This document shows positions 16,592-24,581 of a stretch of 64,000 bases of DNA, piece after piece. Made by a program: the position numbers and the translations under genes. The DNA is from Flavobacterium odoriferum. Its GTDB lineage: Bacteria; Bacteroidota; Bacteroidia; Flavobacteriales; Flavobacteriaceae. The notes under the pieces are model-generated. The model made no database searches. It worked only from the letters and a program-made list of their open reading frames with translations, and was not told the DNA's origin. The stretch is from assembly GCF_025499515.1 (NCBI RefSeq), contig NZ_JAMKFA010000010.1, positions 1 to 64,000 of the forward strand, written 5' to 3'. Each line of letters begins with the position of its first letter. Within the stretch, counting starts at the first letter, position 1.

Positions 16592-16621
16592 TTTGTAATC
16601 GTAAATATAATTTTATTTTTG
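16592..16621 (+). promoter_or_regulatory. flavobacterial promoter for the PlsC-like gene
   Basis: TTTG at 16592-16595 is followed after 18 bases by TATTTTTG at 16614-16621, a full match to the TTTG/TAnnTTTG promoter type. The start codon of the acyltransferase is 17 bases downstream. Confidence 0.7.
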
Positions 16622-16637
16622 TGTCAAATTAACTCAA

Positions 16638-17195
16638 ATGAAACAAATTATATACAAATTTATTTTCTGTAAAATTTTCGGATGGAAAGTAGTTGGAACT
16701 ATTGCTCCAGAAGTTAAAAAATGTGTATTAATAGCGGTTCCACACACTAGTTGGTGGGATTTTTTCCTTGGAATTTTCTCTCGTGGAATTCTAAATATTG
16801 AAATAAATTATGTAGCCAAAAAAGAGCTATTTGTGTTTCCATTCAATTATTTTTTCACTTGGACTGGAGGAACACCTTTAAATCGCCAAAAAAATGAGAA
16901 CAAAGTAGATACAATCGCAAAAATATTTCAAGAAAAAGAAATTTTTAGATTAGCTATTGCACCAGAAGGTACTCGAAAAAAAGTAACCGAATGGAAAACA
17001 GGCTTCTATTACATGGCTTTGAAAGCAAATGTTCCAATTATTCCTGTTGCTTTTGATTATGGTAAAAAAGAAGTGGTTTATAACAAACCTTTTTATCCTA
17101 CAGGAAATATTGAAGAAGATATTAAATTTTTAGAATCTTATTATGTTGGTGTAATTGGAAAAATTCCAGAATTAAGTTATGTTCCTAAAAAATAA
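16638..17195 (+). CDS. PlsC-like 1-acylglycerol-phosphate acyltransferase family protein
   Basis: A 185-residue acyltransferase. The catalytic HX4D motif is HTSWWD near residue 36; the substrate-binding motif is APEGTRKK near residue 114; NRQKNE precedes it. It is shorter than typical PlsC (about 240) and lacks long N-terminal membrane helices, resembling the small glycerol acyltransferase group of Bacteroidota. It likely acylates lysophosphatidate or a related lipid at the inner membrane; the exact acceptor is not deducible. It has its own promoter and no operon partner. Confidence 0.86.
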   Translation: MKQIIYKFIFCKIFGWKVVGTIAPEVKKCVLIAVPHTSWWDFFLGIFSRGILNIEINYVAKKELFVFPFNYFFTWTGGTPLNRQKNENKVDTIAKIFQEKEIFRLAIAPEGTRKKVTEWKTGFYYMALKANVPIIPVAFDYGKKEVVYNKPFYPTGNIEEDIKFLESYYVGVIGKIPELSYVPKK

Positions 17196-17313
17196 TTAAA
17201 ACCAACTTATTGATTTACAGGTATTATTTAATAATTTTTTAAAATATTCATCTAATTTAAAACCAAGAATAATAGTTTTTCGTACATAAAAGAAATTCAA
17301 AAACTTTTAACAA

Positions 17314-18351
17314 ATGAAAAAACTATTATTCCCTTTAGCAATTATTGCAATCTCATTTGCATCTTGTAGTGATGATGATTCTATGCCAACTCCAGTTGAT
17401 CCAACACCTGTTGATCCAACACCAACACCAGCAGTAGAATTAAAACTTTTTACGTCAAGTAATACATCTGGTGCTATTTCATACACTGATTTATTAGCAA
17501 CTACACCAACTCCAAAAAGTTTCTCAGTTTCTTCAACAGATTCTGATGGAATTTTTTACGATCCGTTTAAAGATCAAGTAATTCTTGCATCACGAACTAA
17601 TAATAGAGTAGATGCTTACACTGGTTTTAGAAATTCAATTATAACTTCGTCTACAGCATTATCATTAGGATTTTCTTCTGTTTCAGATTTTACAAATGCT
17701 CGTGAAATTGCTGTTTCTGGTGATAAAGTAGTTGTTACACAAGATCAAAATGCTGGAAATGGAAATATCAGTAAATTTTATGTGTACCAAAGAAATACAT
17801 CTGGTTTTACGCTTTTAAATACTTACACAGTAGATATTAAACTTTGGGGAATTCATTTAGAAGGAGAAACTATGTATGCAATTGCTGATAATACAAGTGA
17901 TTTGGTTGTATATAACAATTTCTTTGCAAATGCTACAGGAACAATTACCGCTTCAAAAAGAGTTACTATCGAAGGATTGGTAAGAACTCACGGAATAACG
18001 TATTCAAATCAAGATAATGTAATGGTTTTATCAGATGTTGGCTTGGCTTCAAGTGCTACAGATGGTGGATTAATCGTAATTAACAACTTTTCTTCTGTTT
18101 TAAGTGCAACTGCTAATATGGGAACAATTGCTATGAGTAACCAAGTTAGAATTTACGGACCAAACTCTTTATTAGGAAATCCAGTTGACGTTGCTTACGA
18201 TCATGTTACAAATGACATATATGTAGCAGAACGTTTAAATGGAGGTGGACAAGTATTGAAATTTGCTTTTCCAACAACTAATGGAGATTTTGCACCACAA
18301 ACAGCGAGAAACGAAGCTGGCGTAACAGCAGTGTATTTATTGAGAAGATAA
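17314..18351 (+). CDS. lipoprotein with beta-propeller-like fold
   Basis: A 345-residue protein. The signal peptide ends in FASC, with Cys18 lipidated; the next residues SDDDS fit the Bacteroidota lipoprotein export signal that sends proteins to the outer leaflet of the outer membrane. A Pro/Thr/Asp linker (repeated DPTP, residues about 24-40) leads into a domain of repeated strands with WGIHLEGETMYAIAD, DVAYDHVTNDIYVAE and similar, resembling YncE/NHL propeller blades. The ligand is unknown. A strong terminator follows, so it is a single-gene unit. The repetitive linker is coded by near-identical ccaacacc units. Confidence 0.78.
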   Translation: MKKLLFPLAIIAISFASCSDDDSMPTPVDPTPVDPTPTPAVELKLFTSSNTSGAISYTDLLATTPTPKSFSVSSTDSDGIFYDPFKDQVILASRTNNRVDAYTGFRNSIITSSTALSLGFSSVSDFTNAREIAVSGDKVVVTQDQNAGNGNISKFYVYQRNTSGFTLLNTYTVDIKLWGIHLEGETMYAIADNTSDLVVYNNFFANATGTITASKRVTIEGLVRTHGITYSNQDNVMVLSDVGLASSATDGGLIVINNFSSVLSATANMGTIAMSNQVRIYGPNSLLGNPVDVAYDHVTNDIYVAERLNGGGQVLKFAFPTTNGDFAPQTARNEAGVTAVYLLRR

Positions 18352-18376
18352 TGTGTTGATTTTTAATTTGAATGTT

Positions 18377-18402
18377 AAAAGCTCTATTTTATAGAGCTTT
18401 TT
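18377..18402. terminator. bidirectional terminator
   Basis: AAAAGCTCTAT and ATAGAGCTTTT form an 11-bp stem with a short TTT loop, flanked by A and T runs, between the convergent lipoprotein and XRE regulator genes. Confidence 0.88.
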
Positions 18403-18864
18403 TTATGGCATATAGTTTTTAAAAGTTCCGTCTTTGTAAAAAATCACAATGCGTTCGATAGTGCCAGAAGTATTTGCAGTAGGAGTGTGGTGATTAATTT
18501 CTGTGGGCTGTATTTCTTTTTCAAAATTTTTACTAGCTGTAGCCGAAAATAAATCAGGTGATTCTAATTCGGTTTGAATAAATGGAGTTTCAATTGGGGC
18601 TGATTTTACTTCTTCAAAATGATTTGAAGTATTTTCAGATTTTGGAAATGTACCTTTTCCGTTTAAAATCCAATACAAATCTACTTCCGGAAAAACCTCA
18701 ATCACTTTGATAATAAAATCTAAACTTGGTTTATTTCTACCCGAGAGTAGGTGAGACAAACTTGAACGTTGCACACTGATTTTATCAGCAAAAGCAGAAG
18801 CAGATAAATTGTAATAATCGAGGATTATTTCCAAGCGTTTAATAAAGTCATCAATGTTTACCAT
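18403..18864 (-). CDS. XRE-family HTH regulator, probably autoregulated
   Basis: A 153-residue protein. The N-terminal helix-turn-helix spans about residues 7-60, with FADKISVQRSSLSHLLSGRNKPSLDFI typical of XRE/Cro proteins, and is followed by LYWILNGKG. A Pro/Ser/Glu-rich linker leads to a C-terminal end GTIERIVIFYKDGTFKNYMP. ATG 18864 is chosen over 18891; the start codon itself lies inside a palindrome (18857-18870) of the kind repeated across the upstream region. That strongly suggests autorepression and control of the divergent M14 peptidase. The C-terminal domain is not recognised and may sense a signal. Confidence 0.86.
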   Translation of the reverse strand: MVNIDDFIKRLEIILDYYNLSASAFADKISVQRSSLSHLLSGRNKPSLDFIIKVIEVFPEVDLYWILNGKGTFPKSENTSNHFEEVKSAPIETPFIQTELESPDLFSATASKNFEKEIQPTEINHHTPTANTSGTIERIVIFYKDGTFKNYMP

Positions 18865-19151
18865 TGTAAATAGGATTAAAATTTCAATCAATTACAAATG
18901 TAAACAAACAAGACTAATAAAACAAGTTTACAAATGTAAATAACGACATCTAAATTGAATATTAAGTTTAAGTATTAAATATTAAATCACTGATAAATAA
19001 TATTTTAATCCTTACTTATATTAATTTACATTTTTGTAAACAAGCACAAGATATTGTACTTATCCTGGCAAAGAAAAGTGTTTACAAAAGTAATTTTAAG
19101 AATGATTTTAGTTGTTTACAATTGTAAATATAAAGTTGTTTACATTTGTAA
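18857..19151. promoter_or_regulatory. array of seven TTTACA-N2-TGTAAA palindromes
   Basis: Seven related inverted repeats lie between the divergent XRE and M14 genes: 18857-18870, 18892-18903, 18927-18940 (TTTACAAATGTAAA), 19025-19040 (arms four bases apart), 19081-19093 (half degenerate), 19115-19128 (TTTACAATTGTAAA, perfect) and 19139-19151. Centres are about 34-36 bp apart on the regulator side and 24-34 bp apart on the peptidase side. They are the likely binding sites of the XRE protein encoded at the left. The spacing is not an exact multiple of a helical turn throughout. Confidence 0.82.
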
Positions 19152-19165
19152 CACAATATAAAGCC

Positions 19166-20320
19166 ATGGATAGTTTACAATTAGCAACAGAATATTTAGA
19201 ACCAAAACTGAAAGGAAAATATATTCATTTAGATGTTATTTTTCCTTTATTAGAATCATTTAAAAATGTGTTTGAAATAACTGAAATTGGAAAATCAGTT
19301 CAGCAACGATCAATTTATCAAGTTCAAATTGGGACCGGAAAAACTAAGATTCTGATGTGGTCGCAAATGCACGGCAACGAACCAACAACAACTAAAGGAC
19401 TATTTGATTTTTTTAATTTCCTTTCAAAGGATTCAGAATTAGCACAACAAATTAAAAATAAGTATACCTTATTATGTATTCCAATGCTTAATCCTGATGG
19501 TGCGTTTGCTTACACGCGTGAAAACGCTAATTCGGTTGATTTAAATAGAGATGCCTACTTGGCTTCACAACCCGAAATGAAGCTTTTAAGAATCTTATAT
19601 GAAGAGTTTAAGCCTGATTATTGTTATAATTTGCATGATCAGCGCACTATTTTTGGTACTGAGGGTTTTAATCTTCCAGCTACAATGTCTTTTTTAGCGC
19701 CAGCTTTTAATAATGATAGAGATTATAATGAGGTACGAATGAAAGCTATCGTTATAATAAATAAGATGAATAGAGCATTACAAGAGTATATTCCTTATCA
19801 AATTGGGCGTTTTGATGATAGTTATAATGTAAATTGTACAGGAGATTATTTTACAACACAGAATACGCCAACAATTTTATTTGAAGCAGGATATTTTCAA
19901 ATGGATTACGATAGAGATGAAAGTAGAAAATATGTTTTTATTTCGCTTTTAAGTTCGTTATTAGATAATTACGAAAACGTTATAGTTGATAATGAATTGG
20001 ATAATTATTTAAGAATTCCTCAAAATAACAAAAGATTTTTTGATTTTATTTATAAAAATGTCAAAATTATTGACAATAGTGTTGAAAAAATAATTAACTT
20101 TGCCGCTCAATATGATGAAGTTTTAGAGAATAACGAAATTTATTTCAAAGCTAAAATTTCAAAAGTATCTGATTTAGAAGAATATTCTGGTCATACTGAA
20201 TATGATTGTGAATCAATGCTATTTTCAGAAAATGGAATAAATATTCCTGAAATTGGAAAAGAAGCAAATTTTTATTTAAATAATTTAACAGAATTTAACA
20301 ATGGTATGAAAATTATTTAA
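19166..20320 (+). CDS. M14-family zinc carboxypeptidase-like protein
   Basis: A 384-residue protein. The zinc ligands are His69 and Glu72 in QMHGNEPT, and the third is the His of YNLHDQRT; the substrate-binding Asn-Arg is in VDLNRDAY; the catalytic Glu is in LFEAGYF. There is no signal peptide, so it acts in the cytoplasm, which fits M14 proteins that trim cell-wall peptides or amidated tails, but the substrate is unknown. ATG 19166 (MDSLQLATEYLE) is chosen because the 5' extension from 19112 lies within the operator array. Divergent from the XRE regulator, which probably represses it. Confidence 0.86.
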   Translation: MDSLQLATEYLEPKLKGKYIHLDVIFPLLESFKNVFEITEIGKSVQQRSIYQVQIGTGKTKILMWSQMHGNEPTTTKGLFDFFNFLSKDSELAQQIKNKYTLLCIPMLNPDGAFAYTRENANSVDLNRDAYLASQPEMKLLRILYEEFKPDYCYNLHDQRTIFGTEGFNLPATMSFLAPAFNNDRDYNEVRMKAIVIINKMNRALQEYIPYQIGRFDDSYNVNCTGDYFTTQNTPTILFEAGYFQMDYDRDESRKYVFISLLSSLLDNYENVIVDNELDNYLRIPQNNKRFFDFIYKNVKIIDNSVEKIINFAAQYDEVLENNEIYFKAKISKVSDLEEYSGHTEYDCESMLFSENGINIPEIGKEANFYLNNLTEFNNGMKII

Positions 20321-20377
20321 TAAATTCGCATCAATATTGATAAAAAGTCAAATATTTAACATTTATTATAAGCACTT

Positions 20378-20857
20378 ATGAGTAAGTTTCGTTTGGATGA
20401 AGTAGATCATCAAATTTTGGACATGTTAATTGATAACACAAGGGTTCCATTTACAGATATTGCAAAAAAGTTATTAATTTCTGCAGGAACTGTTCATGTC
20501 AGAGTTAAAAAGATGGAAGATGCAGGAATCATTCAAGGTTCTTCGTTGACATTAGATTATGAAAAATTAGGTTATTCTTTTATTGCTTACGTAGGTGTGT
20601 TTTTACATAATACTTCGCAAACTAAATTTGTTTTAGAAAGAATTAACCAAATTCCTTATGTGACTGTTGCTCACGTAACTACTGGAAAATTTAATATTTT
20701 CTGTAAAATTAGAGCAAAAGATACTAAACATGCTAAAGAAGTTATCTTTATGATTGATGACATCGAAGGTGTTTACAGAACAGAAACAATGATTTCTTTA
20801 GAAGAAAGTATCAACGATAAAAAACGTTTGATGCACACAATTTTTAAAGAACTTTAA
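20378..20857 (+). CDS. Lrp/AsnC-family transcriptional regulator
   Basis: A 159-residue regulator. The N-terminal winged HTH (residues about 5-60) has LDEVDHQILDMLIDNTRVPFTDIAKKL, and the C-terminal RAM ligand domain has VTVAHVTTGKFNIFCKI. Such proteins form octamers and respond to amino acids. The ligand and targets cannot be named. It ends just before a terminator and is not operonic. Its only close neighbour upstream is the M14 peptidase, 57 bp away. Confidence 0.92.
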   Translation: MSKFRLDEVDHQILDMLIDNTRVPFTDIAKKLLISAGTVHVRVKKMEDAGIIQGSSLTLDYEKLGYSFIAYVGVFLHNTSQTKFVLERINQIPYVTVAHVTTGKFNIFCKIRAKDTKHAKEVIFMIDDIEGVYRTETMISLEESINDKKRLMHTIFKEL

Positions 20858-20863
20858 TATATC

Positions 20864-20887
20864 AAGCCTCTTACAGAGGCTTTTTTT
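20864..20887 (+). terminator. rho-independent terminator after the Lrp gene
   Basis: AAGCCTC (20864-20870) pairs with GAGGCTT (20876-20882) around TTACA, followed by a T run. Confidence 0.88.
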
Positions 20888-20900
20888 ATACCTTATAATA

Positions 20901-21410
20901 ATGAAAAATTTACAAACAAACGAGTATGTTCCATATCAAATGAATTATATTAAATTGGTTTCGGATCAAAATATTTTAAAAGGTTTGATTAATCAAAAAG
21001 AAGAAATGATTCATTTTTTTAAATCAATTCCTGTTTTTAAACAAGAATATAAATACGAAGAGGGTAAATGGACAATCAAAGACCTTTTATTACATTTAAT
21101 TGACGCAGAGCGAATTTTTACTTACAGAGCTTTGCGAATTGCAAGAAATGATACAACTGCTTTACCTGGATTTGAAGAAAATGATTACGTAATTAGTGCA
21201 AATGCTAATGAACGTGAATTTGAGAGCTTATTAAAAGAATATATTATTGTTAGAGAGGCTACAATTAGTTTGTTTGAAAATCTTTCAGAAACTGATTTGT
21301 TAAAACTTGGAACAGCTTCTAACGCGAGTGTATCTGCTAGAGGAATTGGGTATTGTATTTTAGGACACGAATTGCATCATAAAAATATTATTATAGAAAG
21401 ATACTTATAG
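20901..21410 (+). CDS. DinB/YfiT-family metalloprotein
   Basis: A 169-residue four-helix-bundle protein of the DinB superfamily. The probable metal ligands are the His of LLLHLIDAER near residue 56 and the GHELHHKNI pair near residue 157. Members are thiol transferases (bacillithiol, mycothiol) or of unknown function. The N-terminus YVPYQMNYIKLV is typical of the Bacteroidota group. A bidirectional terminator follows. No enzyme partner is adjacent, so the substrate stays open. Confidence 0.87.
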   Translation: MKNLQTNEYVPYQMNYIKLVSDQNILKGLINQKEEMIHFFKSIPVFKQEYKYEEGKWTIKDLLLHLIDAERIFTYRALRIARNDTTALPGFEENDYVISANANEREFESLLKEYIIVREATISLFENLSETDLLKLGTASNASVSARGIGYCILGHELHHKNIIIERYL

Positions 21411-21414
21411 TAAA

Positions 21415-21447
21415 AAGGGAAATCATACTTTGATTTCCCTTTTTTTA
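21415..21447. terminator. bidirectional terminator
   Basis: A long stem, AAAGGGAAATCA with TGATTTCCCTTT, flanked by A and T runs, sits between the convergent DinB and acidic-protein genes. Confidence 0.88.
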
Positions 21448-21449
21448 TA

Positions 21450-21809
21450 TTAATCTTCATCGTCAATATCTTCTGGATCATCAGAATCGTTTACATTTTC
21501 TTCTTCCTCTTCATCCTCCTCGTCATCTTCAATATCAAGCTCTTTTAGACCAACAATTTTGTCTACTACAACTTCTTCTTCGATAATATCATCTTCGTCA
21601 TAGTTTTCAATTCGGTCAGATAGTTTTGTACTTACTTTTACTAAAAATATAGTATCTGTTGTACGAACCTCTACAGCCTCAATTGTCTCATTTTTAGCGT
21701 TCTTAAAACGTATGATGTCTGAATCATCATATCCATCTGGAAATTTCTCAACTAGTAAGGTTAAGATTTCATTTGTTAATTTTGCGTAATCAACAATAAC
21801 TCTTTTCAT
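21450..21809 (-). CDS. small acidic conserved protein
   Basis: A 119-residue protein with a basic-neutral N-terminal domain (MKRVIVDYAKLTNEILTLLV, then KFPDGYDDSDIIRFKNA) and a C-terminal tail almost entirely Asp and Glu from about residue 92. Flavobacterial relatives are sometimes labelled DNA primase, but nothing here supports primase activity: no zinc-binding or TOPRIM motif. A strongly acidic tail suggests mimicry of nucleic acid or chaperone-like binding (inference). It stands alone before the deoxyhypusine-synthase-like gene. Confidence 0.72.
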   Translation of the reverse strand: MKRVIVDYAKLTNEILTLLVEKFPDGYDDSDIIRFKNAKNETIEAVEVRTTDTIFLVKVSTKLSDRIENYDEDDIIEEEVVVDKIVGLKELDIEDDEEDEEEEENVNDSDDPEDIDDED

Positions 21810-21896
21810 TGGGTAGTTTTTAATCTTGTATTTTGTTCAAATGTACTATCCTAAAACTATATTTTCAAACAATTTGAAATATTTTTTTCAAAAATT

Positions 21897-22871
21897 TTAC
21901 CACCCTAAAATGTAAGCAAACATTAATGGTGCAACTATCGTAGCATCAGACTCTACGATGAATTTTGGTGTGTGAATATCTAATTTACCCCAAGTAATTT
22001 TTTCGTTTGGAACAGCCCCAGAGTACGAACCATAACTTGTTGTTGAATCAGAAATCTGACAGAAATAGCTCCAAAACGGCACATCATGCATTTCCATATC
22101 TTGATATAACATAGGAACTACGCAAATAGGGAAATCTCCTGCAATTCCTCCACCAATTTGGAAGAAACCAATTCCTTTTCCTGCACAATTTTTTGGATAC
22201 CAATCTGCTAACCACATCATGTATTCAATTCCGCTTTTCATTGTAGTAGCTTTGAATTCACCTTTGATACAGTAAGAAGAGAAAATGTTACCCATTGTAC
22301 TGTCTTCCCATCCTGGAACTACAATTGGTAAGTTTTTTTCAGCAGCAGCTACCATCCAAGAATCAGCAGGATCAATTTCGTAGTATTGTTTTAATACTCC
22401 AGAATTAATCATTTGGTACATAAATTCGTGTGGAAAATAACGTTCTCCTTTAGAATCTGCATTATTCCAAATATCAAATAAATGCGATTGTAATCTTCTA
22501 AATGCTTCTTCTTCTGGAATACACGTATCAGTTACACGATTATAATGATTTTCTAATAAATCCCATTCTTCTTGTGGTGATAAATCTCTGTAATTTGGAA
22601 CTCTTTTGTATGAATTATGAGCTACCAAGTTCATGATATCCTCTTCTAAATTAGCTCCAGTACAAGAAATAATATGTACTTTATCTTGACGAATCATTTC
22701 GGCTAACGATTTTCCTAATTCAGCTGTACTCATCGCACCTGCTAAAGTAATCATCATTTTTCCGTTGTCTAATAAATGTTCTTCATATCCTTTTGCTGCA
22801 TCTACTAAAGCTGCAGAGTTAAAGTGAAGATAATGTTTTTCTATAAACTGACTAACTGGTCCTTTGCTCAT
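21897..22871 (-). CDS. deoxyhypusine-synthase-like protein (NAD-dependent aminoalkyl transferase)
   Basis: A 324-residue member of the deoxyhypusine synthase family. The active-site Lys of the eukaryotic enzyme lies in a WGK motif; here it is Lys296 in TWGKLD, preceded by SGAVPNEK as in the family. AGAMSTAELG and SCTGANLEEDI match the NAD-binding part. Bacteria lack eIF5A, so the acceptor cannot be hypusine protein in the usual sense; bacterial homologues are thought to make homospermidine or another polyamine. It lies 11 bp downstream of arginine decarboxylase on the same strand, which ties it to polyamine metabolism. The exact product is inference. Confidence 0.88.
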   Translation of the reverse strand: MSKGPVSQFIEKHYLHFNSAALVDAAKGYEEHLLDNGKMMITLAGAMSTAELGKSLAEMIRQDKVHIISCTGANLEEDIMNLVAHNSYKRVPNYRDLSPQEEWDLLENHYNRVTDTCIPEEEAFRRLQSHLFDIWNNADSKGERYFPHEFMYQMINSGVLKQYYEIDPADSWMVAAAEKNLPIVVPGWEDSTMGNIFSSYCIKGEFKATTMKSGIEYMMWLADWYPKNCAGKGIGFFQIGGGIAGDFPICVVPMLYQDMEMHDVPFWSYFCQISDSTTSYGSYSGAVPNEKITWGKLDIHTPKFIVESDATIVAPLMFAYILGW

Positions 22872-22882
22872 TATTTCTTATT

Positions 22883-24292
22883 TTATTGTTCTTTTCTTTT
22901 GTTGTAACCTAAAATTTCTAAAACGTCTTCTGCTTTTTGTTGTTCCGAAAAAACTTCGGTAGCTATAATTCCGTTTTTATCTTTATCAATTAAAATGTGT
23001 TTTGGTTGTGGTAAAATACAGTGACTTAATCCACCAAAACCACCAATTGTTTCTTGATATGCTCCAGTGTTAAAGAATCCGATATATAAAGGTTTCTCTT
23101 TGTTGTATTTTGGTAAATAAACAGCATTCATGTGTTGTTCTGAATTGTAATAATCGTCTCCATCACAAGTTAATCCTCCTAACAATACCCGTTCATAAGT
23201 GTCATTCCATCGGTTAACGGCTATCATTACAAAGCGTTTATTAATTGCCCAAGTATCAGGTAGCGTCGTTATGAAAGAAGAATCAATCATATTCCAGTTT
23301 TCACGGTCATTTTGTTTCTTTTGGTATAAAACTTGGTACAACGCACCGCCAGCTTCACCTACAGTAAACGAACCAAATTCTGTGAAAATATGTGGAACAG
23401 GAACTTCTGCTTCGTCACAAGCAATTTTGATTTGATTTAAGATTTCGTCTACCATATATTGGTAATCATAATCAAATGCTAACGAATTTTTAATTGGAAA
23501 ACCTCCTCCAATATTCAAACTGTCTAAAGTTGGACATTCTTTTTTCAAAGCAATGTACACTTTCATACATTTTAATAATTCGTTCCAATAATATGCAGTA
23601 TCACGAATACCAGCATTAATAAAAAAGTGAAGCATTTTTAATTCAACTTTCTTATTTTCAGCGATTTGCTTACGGTAAAACGGAACAATATCTTTATAAC
23701 CAATTCCTAAACGAGACGTATAGAACTCAAATTTTGGTTCTTCTTCTGCAGCAATACGAATTCCGATTTTAAATTTACCGTCAATTTCTTCTTGTAATAA
23801 ATCTAATTCTTCAAAATTATCAATTACTGGAATCGTATTTTTATGTCCGTTGTTGATTAAACGTGCAATATTAGTTACATACTGATCGCGTTTGAAACCA
23901 TTACAAACAATAAAAGTGTTTTTATTGATTTTTCCTTCTTCCATTAATGTTTCTACAATATTAATGTCGAAAGCAGAAGAAGTTTCAATGTGAATGTTAT
24001 TTTTTAAAGCTTCATTTAAGATAAATTCGAAATGAGAACTTTTTGTACAATAGCAATAGAAATATTTCGCATCATAATCGTGTTTTTCCATGGCATTTCT
24101 AAACCACATTTTTGCACGGTTGATGTTTTGCGAAATTTTAGGTAAATAAGTAAACTTCAATGGAGTTCCATATTCTTCAACCAATTTCATTAAATCAATA
24201 CCATGAAATTGAAGTTCATCTTTATTTAGAGTAAATTCTTCTTGAGGAAAATAAAAAGTTTGATTAATTAAGTCGTAATATTTTGTGTTCAT
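22883..24292 (-). CDS. speA: arginine decarboxylase (alanine-racemase-fold type)
   Basis: A 469-residue PLP enzyme of the alanine racemase-like decarboxylase group. The C-terminal CDGDDYY motif carries the catalytic Cys at the dimer interface; SLNIGGGFPIKNS and the FTEFGSFTVGEAG segment bind PLP phosphate. It is shorter than E. coli SpeA (about 630), as in other Bacteroidota. It would convert arginine to agmatine and CO2; ornithine or diaminopimelate activity is possible, but the family resemblance favours arginine. ATG 24292 (MNTKYYDLINQTFYF) is chosen over an upstream TTG. It is followed after 11 bp by the deoxyhypusine-synthase-like gene. Confidence 0.87.
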   Translation of the reverse strand: MNTKYYDLINQTFYFPQEEFTLNKDELQFHGIDLMKLVEEYGTPLKFTYLPKISQNINRAKMWFRNAMEKHDYDAKYFYCYCTKSSHFEFILNEALKNNIHIETSSAFDINIVETLMEEGKINKNTFIVCNGFKRDQYVTNIARLINNGHKNTIPVIDNFEELDLLQEEIDGKFKIGIRIAAEEEPKFEFYTSRLGIGYKDIVPFYRKQIAENKKVELKMLHFFINAGIRDTAYYWNELLKCMKVYIALKKECPTLDSLNIGGGFPIKNSLAFDYDYQYMVDEILNQIKIACDEAEVPVPHIFTEFGSFTVGEAGGALYQVLYQKKQNDRENWNMIDSSFITTLPDTWAINKRFVMIAVNRWNDTYERVLLGGLTCDGDDYYNSEQHMNAVYLPKYNKEKPLYIGFFNTGAYQETIGGFGGLSHCILPQPKHILIDKDKNGIIATEVFSEQQKAEDVLEILGYNKRKEQ

Positions 24293-24581
24293 TTTGAAAA
24301 TTTGGATTAAATTAAAAGTTACAAATTGGTTTTTAATCACAATTTTCAAACCCTAATATTGGCAAAGCGAATTAGTAATTTTTCACTAAAAGCCTTTGAT
24401 ATTTCAAACAAATCGATAATATGAAAACTAAAAATAGAAAAAAAGAATCGCCCAATTATAGAGATGTCAGCATTTCTATTATCGAGTGTTCTATTGAAAT
24501 TTGATTGTTTTTTGTTTCCTTTCATTAGGGCAAAGTTAAAAAATAAAATGGCTAATAAATAAAGAAAAAATAAAAAAATAA
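24293..24581 (-). other. long leader region upstream of arginine decarboxylase
   Basis: A 289-bp gap between aroB and speA, both on the minus strand. A TAACTTTG box (24531-24538, minus) would start transcription near 24525, leaving a leader of roughly 230 nt before speA. An ATG-started frame of 59 codons, 24525-24346, begins almost at that point; it could be a leaderless small gene or a leader peptide, but its composition (FFFSIFSF and similar) is not convincing. No riboswitch was recognised. Confidence 0.45.

Noticed and set aside
21450-21809. DNA primase assignment for the acidic 119-aa protein
   Set aside because: No zinc-binding, TOPRIM or other primase feature is present.
24421-24504. 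27-codon plus-strand frame in the speA leader region
   Set aside because: Too short, no promoter in that direction and no recognised features.
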